A stretch of DNA of 64,000 nt from Acidobacteriaceae bacterium (GTDB taxonomy: Bacteria > Acidobacteriota > Terriglobia > Terriglobales > Acidobacteriaceae), in the NCBI GenBank assembly GCA_003138975.1, contig PLHQ01000120.1:1-64000 (forward strand), read 5' to 3'. Shown here one piece after another: positions 35,074-43,623 of this stretch. Positions within the stretch are counted from its first letter, which is position 1. The number at the start of each line of letters is the position of its first letter. The position numbers were made by a program, and so were the translations under genes. The notes under the pieces were generated by a model. It was not told where the DNA came from, did no database searches, and was given only the letters and a program-made list of their open reading frames with translations.

Positions 35074-35850
35074 TTGTCGAATAGACCTGTGCTGAACGAA
35101 GAGCGGCGCCGACATATTCTCGACATTCTGAGTCGCGACGGACGCGTTCTGGTCGTGGACCTGGCAAAACAGTTCCGCACATCCCAGGTCACCATCCGTA
35201 AAGATCTGGACATTCTTCAGGCTCACGGACGCATCCAGCGCAGTCACGGCGGAGCTTTGCCGGCTCGAGAGAGCGCACTGGATGATCCGACTCTGCGGGA
35301 GAAAGAAAAGCTGTATCGCAAGGAAAAACTTCAGATTGCGGCCGCGGCCGCCCGCATGGTGCAGGAAGGGCAGGTGGTGATCCTTGATTCCGGGACCACA
35401 ACAACAGCCATTGCACGCGCGCTGCGTGAATTTCAAAACCTCACGATCATTACCAACGCCGTAAACATCGCCGCAGAACTGTCGGGCTCCTCCCTCGAGG
35501 TCATTCTGACCGGTGGTACTTTGAGGAAGAACTCATTCTCGCTTGTGGGGCCCGTGGCGGATGAGACATTGCGACGCCTGAATGCCGATATTCTTTTTCT
35601 CGGCGTGGATGGTTTCGACGTGCAACATGGATTAACCACGCCGAATCTACTTGAGGCCAAAGTCAACCGCGCCATGATGGATGTAGCAAGAGTTGTGGTA
35701 GTGGTGTGTGACTCCAGCAAGTTTGGCCGCCGCGCCTTATCTTCGATTGCCCCGCCCTCGGCAATCCACCACTTGATCACGGATCGGGGTATTCGCAAAC
35801 CGGATTTGGCAGCACTGAGAAAATCCGGGATTCAGGTAACCGTGATCTAA
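35074..35850 (+). CDS. DeoR/GlpR-family transcriptional regulator
   Basis: A 258-residue repressor-type regulator. The N-terminal winged helix-turn-helix reads 'RRRHILDILSRDGRVLVVDLAKQFRTSQVTIRKDLDIL' and is followed by the family's 'RSHGGAL' wing. The DeoR C-terminal sensor domain contains 'LDSGTTTTAIARAL' (phosphate-binding loop) and 'LTGGTLRKNSFSLVGP'. The track start is a TTG, with weak GAGAG upstream. It diverges from the glycosidase/kinase genes and probably represses them until a sugar phosphate binds. Its end lies 27 bp from the convergent amidohydrolase. Confidence 0.92.
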   Translation: MSNRPVLNEERRRHILDILSRDGRVLVVDLAKQFRTSQVTIRKDLDILQAHGRIQRSHGGALPARESALDDPTLREKEKLYRKEKLQIAAAAARMVQEGQVVILDSGTTTTAIARALREFQNLTIITNAVNIAAELSGSSLEVILTGGTLRKNSFSLVGPVADETLRRLNADILFLGVDGFDVQHGLTTPNLLEAKVNRAMMDVARVVVVVCDSSKFGRRALSSIAPPSAIHHLITDRGIRKPDLAALRKSGIQVTVI

Positions 35851-35877
35851 ATTCAATGCTGATCTGAATTCCACCGC

Positions 35878-37068
35878 TCACTCTACTTGCCTCGCGCGAG
35901 CGCCTTTGCGAAACTGCCCGAAGATTCGCTCCGCATTCTTGTGGTAGATCTTCTCCAACACTGGATCCGGAAGGTCCAGGCCATAAATCTTCCAACGACC
36001 TTGCCCGGGATACCCCCAGTAATCGAAATACTCATCTGCCGTTTCCAGCCAGCGGAAATGATTGCGGTACATAGCTTCGTCCATTCCGTTATCGGTGCCA
36101 AACATGATGCGGTTCTGATACTTGATGAAGAATTCGCGAGCACGACGGGGTTGACGGCCCAACTCGGCTTCACGCGCTCCGAACTCAACCATCACATTCG
36201 GAAGTGTGTCCAGCAGATGAGAAACATAGTCCAGGTTCTCAGGCCAATTTGCCATGTGAAGGGCGACAAAGGTCGTGTGCGGATGCTTCGCAAACATGAG
36301 ATCTCGAGCCGCCAGGATGGACTCCTTCGATGGAAATTGTGGCCCATAAAAACTCCAGTCCGGATGCTCGGTGAGCTCTTCATATCTCTCATTGGTACTG
36401 TCCGGTGGATGGAAGAATGCTTCGGGATCGGTGGAGTGAATGGACACGGGAATGCCCAGTCTTCCGCATTCCTCCCAGACGGGATCAAGGCGCGGATCGT
36501 CAATTGCAATGAGTTTTCCTGACTTGTCGCGGACACTAAGACCAAGGTCCTTCAACTGTTTTAGACCTCGTGCTCCCCGCGCAACCGCGTCATCCAGTTG
36601 CGCCACCATTTCCTGGCTGAAGTTCGCATCGTCGATCTTTCTCCAATCAATCTGGGTGAAGACCATGAAGCGCCCCGGATATGGCTTGACCATTGTGTCG
36701 ATCACCCGCTGCAGTCTGTCACCCCACATTCCGGTGAGGATCACTACCGTCTTGACGTTGGTCTTGTTCATGATCTCCACGACGCGCTGGGGCGGCATGG
36801 GATCGTCGATACCCATGGCATCGTTCACGTGATTGTGAACGTCGATTACATAATACTTGGCCCGATCCACGGTGTGCGCTGGAGCATGCAGCATTGAAAC
36901 GGGCTGAAAGTCCCTCAACAGAAGTGTTTTCTTCTCATCGGCACCGGCGGCGGATTTGTAGCCGATCTGACCTTGGGGTTGGTCTTGTCGGGGCGACGCG
37001 ATCTGCGCCGGGGGCAGCATCAAAATAGATAGAAAACAGCACGAGGAAATAAGTGTTTTGACGGACAT
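35878..37068 (-). CDS. Exported amidohydrolase (Amidohydro_2 family)
   Basis: A 396-residue metal-dependent hydrolase with a signal peptide (residues 1-24). The first metal motif is 'YYVIDVHNHVND' (HxH). Later ligands are suggested by 'SIHSTDPEAFF' and 'FVALHMANWPENLDY', and the catalytic aspartate is in 'NRIMFGTDNGMDE'. This matches TIM-barrel amidohydrolases related to 2-pyrone-dicarboxylate lactonase and decarboxylases. The substrate is unknown. AGGATGG precedes the ATG. It is convergent with the DeoR gene and not obviously part of its operon. Confidence 0.85.
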   Translation of the reverse strand: MSVKTLISSCCFLSILMLPPAQIASPRQDQPQGQIGYKSAAGADEKKTLLLRDFQPVSMLHAPAHTVDRAKYYVIDVHNHVNDAMGIDDPMPPQRVVEIMNKTNVKTVVILTGMWGDRLQRVIDTMVKPYPGRFMVFTQIDWRKIDDANFSQEMVAQLDDAVARGARGLKQLKDLGLSVRDKSGKLIAIDDPRLDPVWEECGRLGIPVSIHSTDPEAFFHPPDSTNERYEELTEHPDWSFYGPQFPSKESILAARDLMFAKHPHTTFVALHMANWPENLDYVSHLLDTLPNVMVEFGAREAELGRQPRRAREFFIKYQNRIMFGTDNGMDEAMYRNHFRWLETADEYFDYWGYPGQGRWKIYGLDLPDPVLEKIYHKNAERIFGQFRKGARARQVE

Positions 37069-37423
37069 CTAATTCCATCCTTATGCCTGCGGTGATTGTC
37101 TTAACAAGAAAACGACAGCAAAAGTAATCGTTCGCAATATACCTGAGTGTTCTGAATTTCGGCAACCAAACTCAGCGTGAACAATTCATCCCATCGGACC
37201 GACTTTCCAGAACTACTCCTCGGGCAATAGAACACGTGACGTATTTGTGCACCCGAGCGTGGTCTTGTCTGGACGAGGTCAGTTTTGGTCAACGCGGATT
37301 CTGAATCTGCGGCTGATCTCGGATGGCTCCTGGCAGCGGTGGCCAGGTGATCTAGCTCGTAGTATAAAAATAATGCCCTAATCGTTGTCCATGCCCGAAT
37401 TGAAAGCTACTCGGCCGCACCGT

Positions 37424-37642
37424 CTAAGTTGCGTGCACTGTCGTGCTACGCATTGGCAATCGCCCTTGTATCAGCGGCGTTACTCTTGTCGCTTGTTCTG
37501 CAAAGTTCCGTTCGGCCCTTTCTGGCTCTTCTTCCCCGTCGCGGTGATTGCGAGTACATGGTTCGGTGGAGGAGGCCCTGGCTGGGTCGCAGTCGTTTAT
37601 CCGGAAATCGGCGCCATTCGCGGCGTCGACTTATGGTAGGTC
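37424..37642 (+). pseudogene. Remnant of a sensor histidine kinase N-terminus (DUF4118-type membrane domain)
   Basis: Frame 1 encodes 'CYALAIALVSAALLLSLVLQ', and from about 37502 frame 2 continues with 'PFGPFWLFFPVAVIASTWFGG' and 'GGPGWVAVV'. Together they match the order of the DUF4118 (KdpD-like) four-helix domain at the start of many sensor kinases. The two parts are joined only by a frameshift near 37500, and a TAG follows at about 37640. No kinase domain follows before the antiporter gene. The rest of the 37069-37783 gap shows no gene. Confidence 0.55.
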
Positions 37643-37783
37643 AAAACCCATTGGCGGACCCGTACCATTGTTGGTTTGCACGTATCCGGTGAAGGCATTG
37701 ACGGCATCAAGGATTCATGGAGCATCAAGCCTCGTGATTTCTAGGCAGCCAGGTTAACCGTCTGCCTCTGGAGCGTAGAAAAA

Positions 37784-39004
37784 ATGGAAACGAACCCGAT
37801 TCTGTTTCGCGATCTGACTTACATATTTGTGGCTGCCGTAATCGGAGGGCTAGTGGCATGGCGCCTTCGTCTGCCTCTAATCTTAGGGTTCGTCTTAGGC
37901 GGGATCGTTATCAGCCCATTCACCCCTGGGCCGCACTTATCTGACTTGCACACCTTCGAGATTTTTGCAGAAGTAGGCGTCGTTCTGCTGATGTTTTCGA
38001 CCGGAGTTGAGTTCTCAATTCCGGATCTGATGCGCGTGAAATGGGTTGCCCTGGTCGGCGCGCCCATCGGGATTTTATTCATCCTGGGTCTCGCAGTCGC
38101 AGTGTCAAAGGTCGCCGGATTCAGCATTAGAGAGGGCACTGTCATCGGAGCAACGGCTTCGGTTGCCAGCACAATGGTGCTGGTGCGACTGCTGAGCGAT
38201 AGCGGAAAGATCACGACAGCCTACGGCCGCGTGATGATCGGCATCACTCTCGTGGAGGATCTTGCCGTCATCTGCATGACGGTAGTTCTCCCTATTTTCA
38301 GCGGCTCCGGGGACGGCCTCTTCGCGAAGGCAGCATGGACTCTTGGTAAGGCTTTGGTGCTCCTGATTCCCCTGGTCTTTCTTGCGATAAAAGTAATCCC
38401 GCGCCTCCTCCGGCGAGTCAAGTTGACGTGTAACACGGAGCTTCTCCTGCTGGTCGCCATCGCAATCTGCCTCGGGACCGCTGCACTGGCGCAAGCAGTT
38501 GGATTTTCGGTCGCACTTGGCGCGTTCCTTGCCGGACTTTCCATCAGCGGTTTGCCGGATCTTCACGATGCGCATACTCAGCTTGTGCCCCTTCGCGATG
38601 CCTTCGTGGCGCTGTTCTTCGTTTCGCTCGGAACTCTGATTGATCCCAAGGTGCTCTTTCACAGCCTGCCGCTTCTCGGATTGATGCTTCTGCTCATCGT
38701 GGTCGGTAAATTTCTGGTCTGGACAATGATCGTGTGGATCTTCCGCTATCCGATCCGGACCGCAATTGCAGTGGCCGCGGGGCTGACGCAGATCGGCGAA
38801 CTCTCGTTCGTGGTGATGCAAGCCGCGCGTTCGTCAGGAATGATGGCCGAGAACGTCTTCAGCCCTGTGATCGCCGCATCGTTGATTTCGATATTCCTGA
38901 ACGTGTTCATCGTTCGCGGCACGTTCCGATGGCTAGGCCGAAAGTTTCCTGACCAAGGCGTAACTACCTCGGCGAATGGTGCATCTGTTCCCGCGGCGCA
39001 GTGA
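37784..39004 (+). CDS. CPA2-family cation:proton antiporter (KefB-type membrane domain)
   Basis: A 406-residue membrane protein with about 12-13 helices. Motifs include 'LRLPLILGFVLGGIVISPFTPGP', 'TGVEFSIPDLMRVKWVAL', 'GATASVASTMVLVRLL' and 'MIGITLVEDLAVICMTVVLP', all typical of KefB/KefC-like sodium or potassium/proton antiporters. The C-terminal TrkA-N regulatory domain found in KefC is absent, so this is the short form. Its stop codon overlaps the GTG of the next gene by 4 bp, beginning a chain of three coupled genes. Confidence 0.9.
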   Translation: METNPILFRDLTYIFVAAVIGGLVAWRLRLPLILGFVLGGIVISPFTPGPHLSDLHTFEIFAEVGVVLLMFSTGVEFSIPDLMRVKWVALVGAPIGILFILGLAVAVSKVAGFSIREGTVIGATASVASTMVLVRLLSDSGKITTAYGRVMIGITLVEDLAVICMTVVLPIFSGSGDGLFAKAAWTLGKALVLLIPLVFLAIKVIPRLLRRVKLTCNTELLLLVAIAICLGTAALAQAVGFSVALGAFLAGLSISGLPDLHDAHTQLVPLRDAFVALFFVSLGTLIDPKVLFHSLPLLGLMLLLIVVGKFLVWTMIVWIFRYPIRTAIAVAAGLTQIGELSFVVMQAARSSGMMAENVFSPVIAASLISIFLNVFIVRGTFRWLGRKFPDQGVTTSANGASVPAAQ

Positions 39005-39333
39005 GCGACAGTTATATGGGACGGACTTGTTTGATTGTTGTCTCCCAACGAGTTGAGGCGCTCACCGGAATCGCGCAAGAGTTGGCCCATGCGGTGTCGC
39101 TTGCCAGAACAGAAAAACCCACAGCAGCATACCTAACGATGCGCGAGTCGCAAGGACATTCTAATAACACAAACACTAGCCCAATCCACCCGGCAGCCTA
39201 TTTTTTCGCTTTGCTGTCTCTCGTCGCTCTGATGTTCGTAATCGAGCGGATAGGCTTGATCGCGTGGCTGGATCGTTGCAAAGACAATAGGCACGACAAA
39301 GCCGCAAACGAATATAGGAGGATTCACCAGTGA
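39001..39333 (+). CDS. Small single-helix membrane protein of unknown function
   Basis: A 110-residue ORF that I do not recognise. Residues 1-60 are hydrophilic with no clear motif. One membrane helix follows ('YFFALLSLVALMFVIERIGLIAWL'), then a charged tail. It is supported by its position: its GTG overlaps the antiporter stop by 4 bp, and its own stop overlaps the GTG of the EEP gene by 4 bp (GTGA both times). An internal ATG near 39139 would leave only the helical part. It might serve the antiporter as an accessory subunit, but that is guesswork. Confidence 0.55.
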   Translation: MSDSYMGRTCLIVVSQRVEALTGIAQELAHAVSLARTEKPTAAYLTMRESQGHSNNTNTSPIHPAAYFFALLSLVALMFVIERIGLIAWLDRCKDNRHDKAANEYRRIHQ

Positions 39334-40970
39334 GTAGAGCAGCAGTAGCGAGAATCGCCCTACACTGCGTCTTGGCCTTCGGGATCGCACTTTCCTCGTG
39401 CGCAGCACAGGACAAATCCCCACTGGCGCAACAGGCAGATATGTTTGCGGAACGATCGCAAAATCCGGATTTGCTTTCGTTCGACGAGCTCGCCGCGCTT
39501 GCTTCAACAGCCAAGCCAGAAGGCGCTCTGGGTGCGCGGCTCAGTGCGCTGTTGAACACTCCCTTCGTGCATAGCGAAACCGCAACCGCGAACATCCAGC
39601 CCCACCGACCGAGTGTAACGGGTCTCGGCATCGTTCTTCGGGTGGGTCTTTGGAATATTGAGAGAGGTCTCAATTTCGACCTGACTCGGTCTGCGCTCAC
39701 GGATCCCAGCGAGTTTCTGCGCATGACGAAAACCCAGGACAACATCAGTCCTCGCCAGAAGGAAATCATCGAGTCCCAACTGGCTACGCTGCAAGGAGTT
39801 GACGTTCTAGTCCTGAACGAGGCTGACTGGGGCATGAAGCGAACCGAATATAGAGACATAGCGCGGGAACTGGCGACGGCTCTACACATGAACTATGCGT
39901 ACGGAGTGGAGTTCGTGGAAGTGGATCCAGTGTTTGATCTGGACACGGAGCAAGTGCATTTGACGGATGCGCCGCAGGATCAACGTCTGCAGCAAGATTT
40001 GCAAGTAGACCGGGAGCGTTATCACGGTCTGCACGGGACAGCCATCCTGAGCCGCTATCCGATTGACCGGGCTCGCATCTTTCGTCTGCCTGTCTGCTAT
40101 GACTGGTACGGAAAGGAATACAAAGCCATCTCCAAACTCGAGCAGGGGAGGCGATGGTCCGCGCAAAAACTGTTCCGGGAACGAGTCGGGCGTGAACTCC
40201 GTCAGGGCGGACGAATGGCGCTGATCGCGGACATCTCCGTGCCCGAGTTGCCGACCGGGCGGGCTACGATCGTGGCGACCCACCTGGAGAATAAGTGCCC
40301 GCCGGAATGCCGCCGACGGCAAATACAGGCGCTGCTGGCGAACGTGAAATCGGACACAAATCCAGTGGTCGTCGCTGGCGATCTAAACACAACCAGCCGT
40401 GACAACACACCCACATCGATTCGCAACGAAATCATGACGCGCGTTACGGATTACAAATTCTGGATCGGCCAGGCTGTTTCCCACTTCAATCCACTTGGAA
40501 TTTTCCAATATATGCTTTATCCGGTCCGTTACGTTCACGGGTACAACGATCCGACGGCGTTTCACCTCCCAATTTTGTGGGACAACCGGGAGCACCCCCT
40601 ATTCAAGACCGCGGAGAAGTTTCGCTTTACCGACAATCATGCATTCGATTTTCGCGGCGAGCGGGAACGGACGCTTCCGTCCAAGCGTCGAACGCTCGCG
40701 GACAGCAACCAGCGCGGCAGGAAAGGCTTCGCTCCTACCTACGCTTTCACACGTGACTTCGGAGGACTCGTAGGACGGTTTAAGCTCGACTGGATCTTCG
40801 TCAAGCCATTCATTGACGATCCGCGGCGCGTGGAACAGAGCTACCGGTTCGCTCCACACTTCCCAGTGACGATGCGTGATCTGAACGAATCCGTTAAGGA
40901 TCGTATCTCGGATCATCCCCCGATGACCGTAGATCTGCCGCTGACGGAACCGAAGAAGTTCGTGCGCTGA
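39330..40970 (+). CDS. Exported endonuclease/exonuclease/phosphatase (EEP) family lipoprotein
   Basis: A 546-residue protein with a lipobox-like signal 'AFGIALSSCAAQ'. The EEP fold is shown by 'GLWNIERGLNFDL', the metal-binding glutamate in 'VLNEADWGMKRTEY', 'VVAGDLNTTSRDN' (GDxN) and the C-terminal 'DRISDHPPMTVDL' (SDH) motif. These residues are those of DNase I/sphingomyelinase/phosphatase-like hydrolases. The substrate may be nucleic acid or a phosphodiester lipid headgroup. It is longer than usual (250-400 residues) because of insertions in the middle. It is translationally coupled to the small membrane protein upstream. Confidence 0.8.
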   Translation: MSRAAVARIALHCVLAFGIALSSCAAQDKSPLAQQADMFAERSQNPDLLSFDELAALASTAKPEGALGARLSALLNTPFVHSETATANIQPHRPSVTGLGIVLRVGLWNIERGLNFDLTRSALTDPSEFLRMTKTQDNISPRQKEIIESQLATLQGVDVLVLNEADWGMKRTEYRDIARELATALHMNYAYGVEFVEVDPVFDLDTEQVHLTDAPQDQRLQQDLQVDRERYHGLHGTAILSRYPIDRARIFRLPVCYDWYGKEYKAISKLEQGRRWSAQKLFRERVGRELRQGGRMALIADISVPELPTGRATIVATHLENKCPPECRRRQIQALLANVKSDTNPVVVAGDLNTTSRDNTPTSIRNEIMTRVTDYKFWIGQAVSHFNPLGIFQYMLYPVRYVHGYNDPTAFHLPILWDNREHPLFKTAEKFRFTDNHAFDFRGERERTLPSKRRTLADSNQRGRKGFAPTYAFTRDFGGLVGRFKLDWIFVKPFIDDPRRVEQSYRFAPHFPVTMRDLNESVKDRISDHPPMTVDLPLTEPKKFVR

Positions 40971-41062
40971 GGAGGCGGAAAGCGAGAACAAATGCCGCGC
41001 GTGATTACCTGTCGTTCCGGCAGTCCAATAAGGCTTCCCTAACGCTGCTTAAGCTCCGCAAA

Positions 41063-42160
41063 TCAATGTTGCGACGCTTCCAATAACTCCTTCAGATACT
41101 GCTGCCACACAGCTGCCCAGGTGTGAGTGCCGTGACCGTGCGTTTCCTCGGAGATCGGAAGCAGCACGAAACGACCATTCTTCACTCTCTTAATTTCACG
41201 CTCCGCAATTCCCAGTTCCGGCGGATTGATGAAATCGTCGGCTGAATTGACGAACATCACCGGCGCGATGATTTTCTCGAGCTGCGACGACGGATCGTAA
41301 TTTCGCGAAGCATTTAGCGCGTAAAAAAGATCGTTAGCATCATGGCCCGCAATAAACCGCTTCACGTAGTCCGCCGTCGCCGCGTCGGTTGCTTCGCGGG
41401 TAGGAAAATCTTTCTGCATCTGCGCGGCTGAACCCGCAGTCATGTAGAACATCTCTGCCCCGATTTTCAGCGCCGTGCGAGGTTGTGCAGTATACTCTCC
41501 ATTGTTCCAATCAGGATCTTCTCGAATGCCGTCGATCACCATCTTGCGCCAGATTCGATTCCGTCCCGCAATCTGCACGGGTTGACAGGCCAAGGGCATA
41601 AGTGCGTCCATAAAATCGGGGTAGCTTTCGCCCCAAACCCAGGAATGCATGCAGCCCATGGAGGTGCCCAGGATCAGGCGCAGATGGTTCACGCCCAGTC
41701 CCTTTTCCAGCAACTCGTGCTGCGACGCGACCATGTCGTCATAGTCATACTGCGGAAAATGAGCGTGCATGCCGTCGCTAGGCTTGCTAGATTTTCCGTG
41801 GCCGATGTTATCCGGCAGAATGATGTAATAGCGCGTGACATCAAGGAGCTGCCCACGCCCAAAAAGCACACCCCCGAACTGCGGTGCCAGGAATTGTCCG
41901 CCGGAACCCGTGGTGCCGTGCAAAAGCAGCACGGCATTGGCAACTCTGCCGTTCGCGTCGCGTACAGGAGTACCAAAGGTTGCGTAGTGTATTCGCAACT
42001 CGGGCAACGTTTCGCCCGATTTGAAATGGAAATCGTGGGAAACGTAGTCACCTTCCTTGGGGGAGGGCAACTGGCTTGGCTGCTGCGCCGACGGAGCTGC
42101 TGGGCAAAAAAGCAGGACGGCTAGAAACGCAAACGTAGTCGCTCGAATGTAACCGCGCAT
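41063..42160 (-). CDS. Exported alpha/beta hydrolase related to homoserine O-acetyltransferase (MetX-like)
   Basis: A 365-residue protein with a signal peptide (residues 1-25). The catalytic triad candidates are the serine in 'ILGTSMGCMHSWVWGE', the aspartate in 'MFVNSADDFINPPE' and the histidine in the final 'EETHGHGTHTW'. The nucleophile region and 'NAVLLLHGTTGSGGQF' resemble the MetX/MetXA branch of alpha/beta hydrolases. Export argues against a methionine-biosynthesis role, so an esterase or acyl hydrolase is more likely. GAGGTGCGACC precedes the ATG. It follows the Rieske oxygenase gene by 84 bp and may share its transcript. Confidence 0.85.
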   Translation of the reverse strand: MRGYIRATTFAFLAVLLFCPAAPSAQQPSQLPSPKEGDYVSHDFHFKSGETLPELRIHYATFGTPVRDANGRVANAVLLLHGTTGSGGQFLAPQFGGVLFGRGQLLDVTRYYIILPDNIGHGKSSKPSDGMHAHFPQYDYDDMVASQHELLEKGLGVNHLRLILGTSMGCMHSWVWGESYPDFMDALMPLACQPVQIAGRNRIWRKMVIDGIREDPDWNNGEYTAQPRTALKIGAEMFYMTAGSAAQMQKDFPTREATDAATADYVKRFIAGHDANDLFYALNASRNYDPSSQLEKIIAPVMFVNSADDFINPPELGIAEREIKRVKNGRFVLLPISEETHGHGTHTWAAVWQQYLKELLEASQH

Positions 42161-42244
42161 GGTCGCACCTCGTTTCGGGGCAGGGTATCACCGGTGGATT
42201 GGTCGGTCCTTTTAGTCTGAGGTTTCTCATCAGGTGTCAGCCGT

Positions 42245-43363
42245 TTATAGGACCCGCTTCTTGAGTCCTTGCTTTTCGCGATCCAGCACCATTTGGTCGA
42301 AGGCGTGGGGCAGCGACTCGCAGCGGGAGTAGGGGCCAGGTTTATAGGCGCGCGACTTGATTCCAGCCTGCGAAAGCTCTGAGATGGTCCAGTCTTCACG
42401 GTTGGTTATGTCCCAGAATTCAACCGCATCATCGCCTTCGAAGTTAGGCTTGACCATTTCGTCAGGATGGAAATGCCATTCGCAGACAACGTCAGTACGA
42501 TCCACGGCACGCGGCCATAACGTGTGCGTCATTATGTAATCCGGGTGAGGGCTTAGCAACAGGTTGGGAAAAATCGCGTAGTAATAAACTTTGTTGCGTT
42601 CGTCTGCCGTGAGTCCGGGAAGGTACTCGCGCCGCAGCTTGCCATCTTTGCTCATAGTTTTGGCGCCGCCCTGAAACTCCATCGAGCCGCCGATGTATCC
42701 GCGGTGGGGCTGATCGTTCTCGCCCGAGAGGTAATTGGTGATGGCATTGAGCGCCGGATGCAGAATGGGACAGTGCAGGCACTCGTTGTAGTTGAGCATG
42801 ATCAGCTTCCAGTTGGCATTCACTTCATACTCGATGCGCCGATAGGTGCGCAGCTCAGCCATTTGCCAATGCAGGAACTTCTGAGGCATATCTTCTAACT
42901 GATTAGCAAGCAGCGTAGGCTCTGAGCTGAGGTTGATGAAGATGTGTCCGTCCCAGACGTCAGCGTGAATGCGATTGAGGGGATAATCTTCGCGGCAGAA
43001 GCCGTCGCGTGAGTGGGGAACGCCGATGAGGCTCCCGTCGAGTCCGTAGGTCCAACCGTGATAGCCGCACTGGATCCGTCCGGCGAAATGTCCTTCCGCG
43101 CGGGCGCAGATACGGGTACCGCGATGCCGGCACACATTGAAAAATGCCCGCAACGAGCCACTCTCGTCGCGAGTAATGATGATGCTTTCACCCGCGACCT
43201 CGCGGAGAAAATAGTCGCCCGGCGTTGGGACTTGGTTGGCACGCCCGGCGCAGATCCAGTCTTGGCAGTAGAAGCGTTCGAGCTCGTCGCGGAAGAGATC
43301 AGGGTCCGTGTAGTAGCGGGCGGGAAGAGTCGTGGCCGCGGATTGGGTGTCAGGAGTCGGCAT
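42245..43363 (-). CDS. Rieske non-heme iron aromatic-ring-hydroxylating oxygenase, alpha subunit
   Basis: A 372-residue protein. The Rieske cluster motif is 'CRHRGTRICARAEG' plus 'CGYHGWTYGLDG' (C-X-H and C-X2-H). The mononuclear iron site is suggested by 'NYNECLHCPILHPAL', with the second-half acidic ligand in the C-terminal domain. Length and order match single-component-alpha oxygenases acting on quaternary amines or aromatic acids. The small subunit and reductase genes are not adjacent. Its start codon lies within an ATTCAGCA-type repeat, and the Shine-Dalgarno is poor, so the start is less certain. Confidence 0.88.
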   Translation of the reverse strand: MPTPDTQSAATTLPARYYTDPDLFRDELERFYCQDWICAGRANQVPTPGDYFLREVAGESIIITRDESGSLRAFFNVCRHRGTRICARAEGHFAGRIQCGYHGWTYGLDGSLIGVPHSRDGFCREDYPLNRIHADVWDGHIFINLSSEPTLLANQLEDMPQKFLHWQMAELRTYRRIEYEVNANWKLIMLNYNECLHCPILHPALNAITNYLSGENDQPHRGYIGGSMEFQGGAKTMSKDGKLRREYLPGLTADERNKVYYYAIFPNLLLSPHPDYIMTHTLWPRAVDRTDVVCEWHFHPDEMVKPNFEGDDAVEFWDITNREDWTISELSQAGIKSRAYKPGPYSRCESLPHAFDQMVLDREKQGLKKRVL

Positions 43364-43402
43364 TCAGCATGGCACTCAGCATTCAGCACTTGGCATTCAG
43401 TT
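43357..43402. repeat. ATTCAGCA-type short direct repeat cluster
   Basis: GGCATTCAGCAT, GGCACTCAGCATTCAGCACTT and GGCATTCAGTT follow each other as imperfect repeats. They cover the start codon of the Rieske oxygenase gene and extend upstream of it. Confidence 0.55.
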
Positions 43403-43570
43403 CCCCAGTGTCGCCAGCGTAAGGATTTTATAGCAAGAATCGAGATTGTCGCTGTCGTTTAGTGCTCGGTGAGCCAGTTCAGGCAGCGTCCCAAGCCAAC
43501 ACAGTTGACTCGGCGTGATTCCTGCATCTTCCCTTGACACTCCGAGAACAAAGGAGCAATATTTTAGCCC

Positions 43571-43594
43571 CTGTATTAAACGCATTTAATACAG
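43571..43594. promoter_or_regulatory. Perfect palindrome upstream of the GH9 gene (candidate operator)
   Basis: CTGTATTAAA and TTTAATACAG form 10-bp perfect inverted arms around a 4-bp centre (CGCA). The element lies about 30 bp before the preferred TTG start of the GH9 gene. Its size and near-central CG fit a dimeric repressor site, for example of the LacI type. The binding protein is unknown. Confidence 0.5.
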
Positions 43595-43623
43595 GCCATT
43601 TCCGCGGCAAAGAGGAAGCCCTA

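Noticed and set aside
36833-36850. GTTCAC-N6-GTGAAC dyad resembling a regulator site
   Set aside because: It lies inside the amidohydrolase coding region, where His/Asn/Val codons of the metal-binding motif create the palindrome.
41063-42160. Homoserine O-acetyltransferase (metX) for methionine synthesis
   Set aside because: The protein has a signal peptide and lies beside a Rieske oxygenase, not methionine genes.
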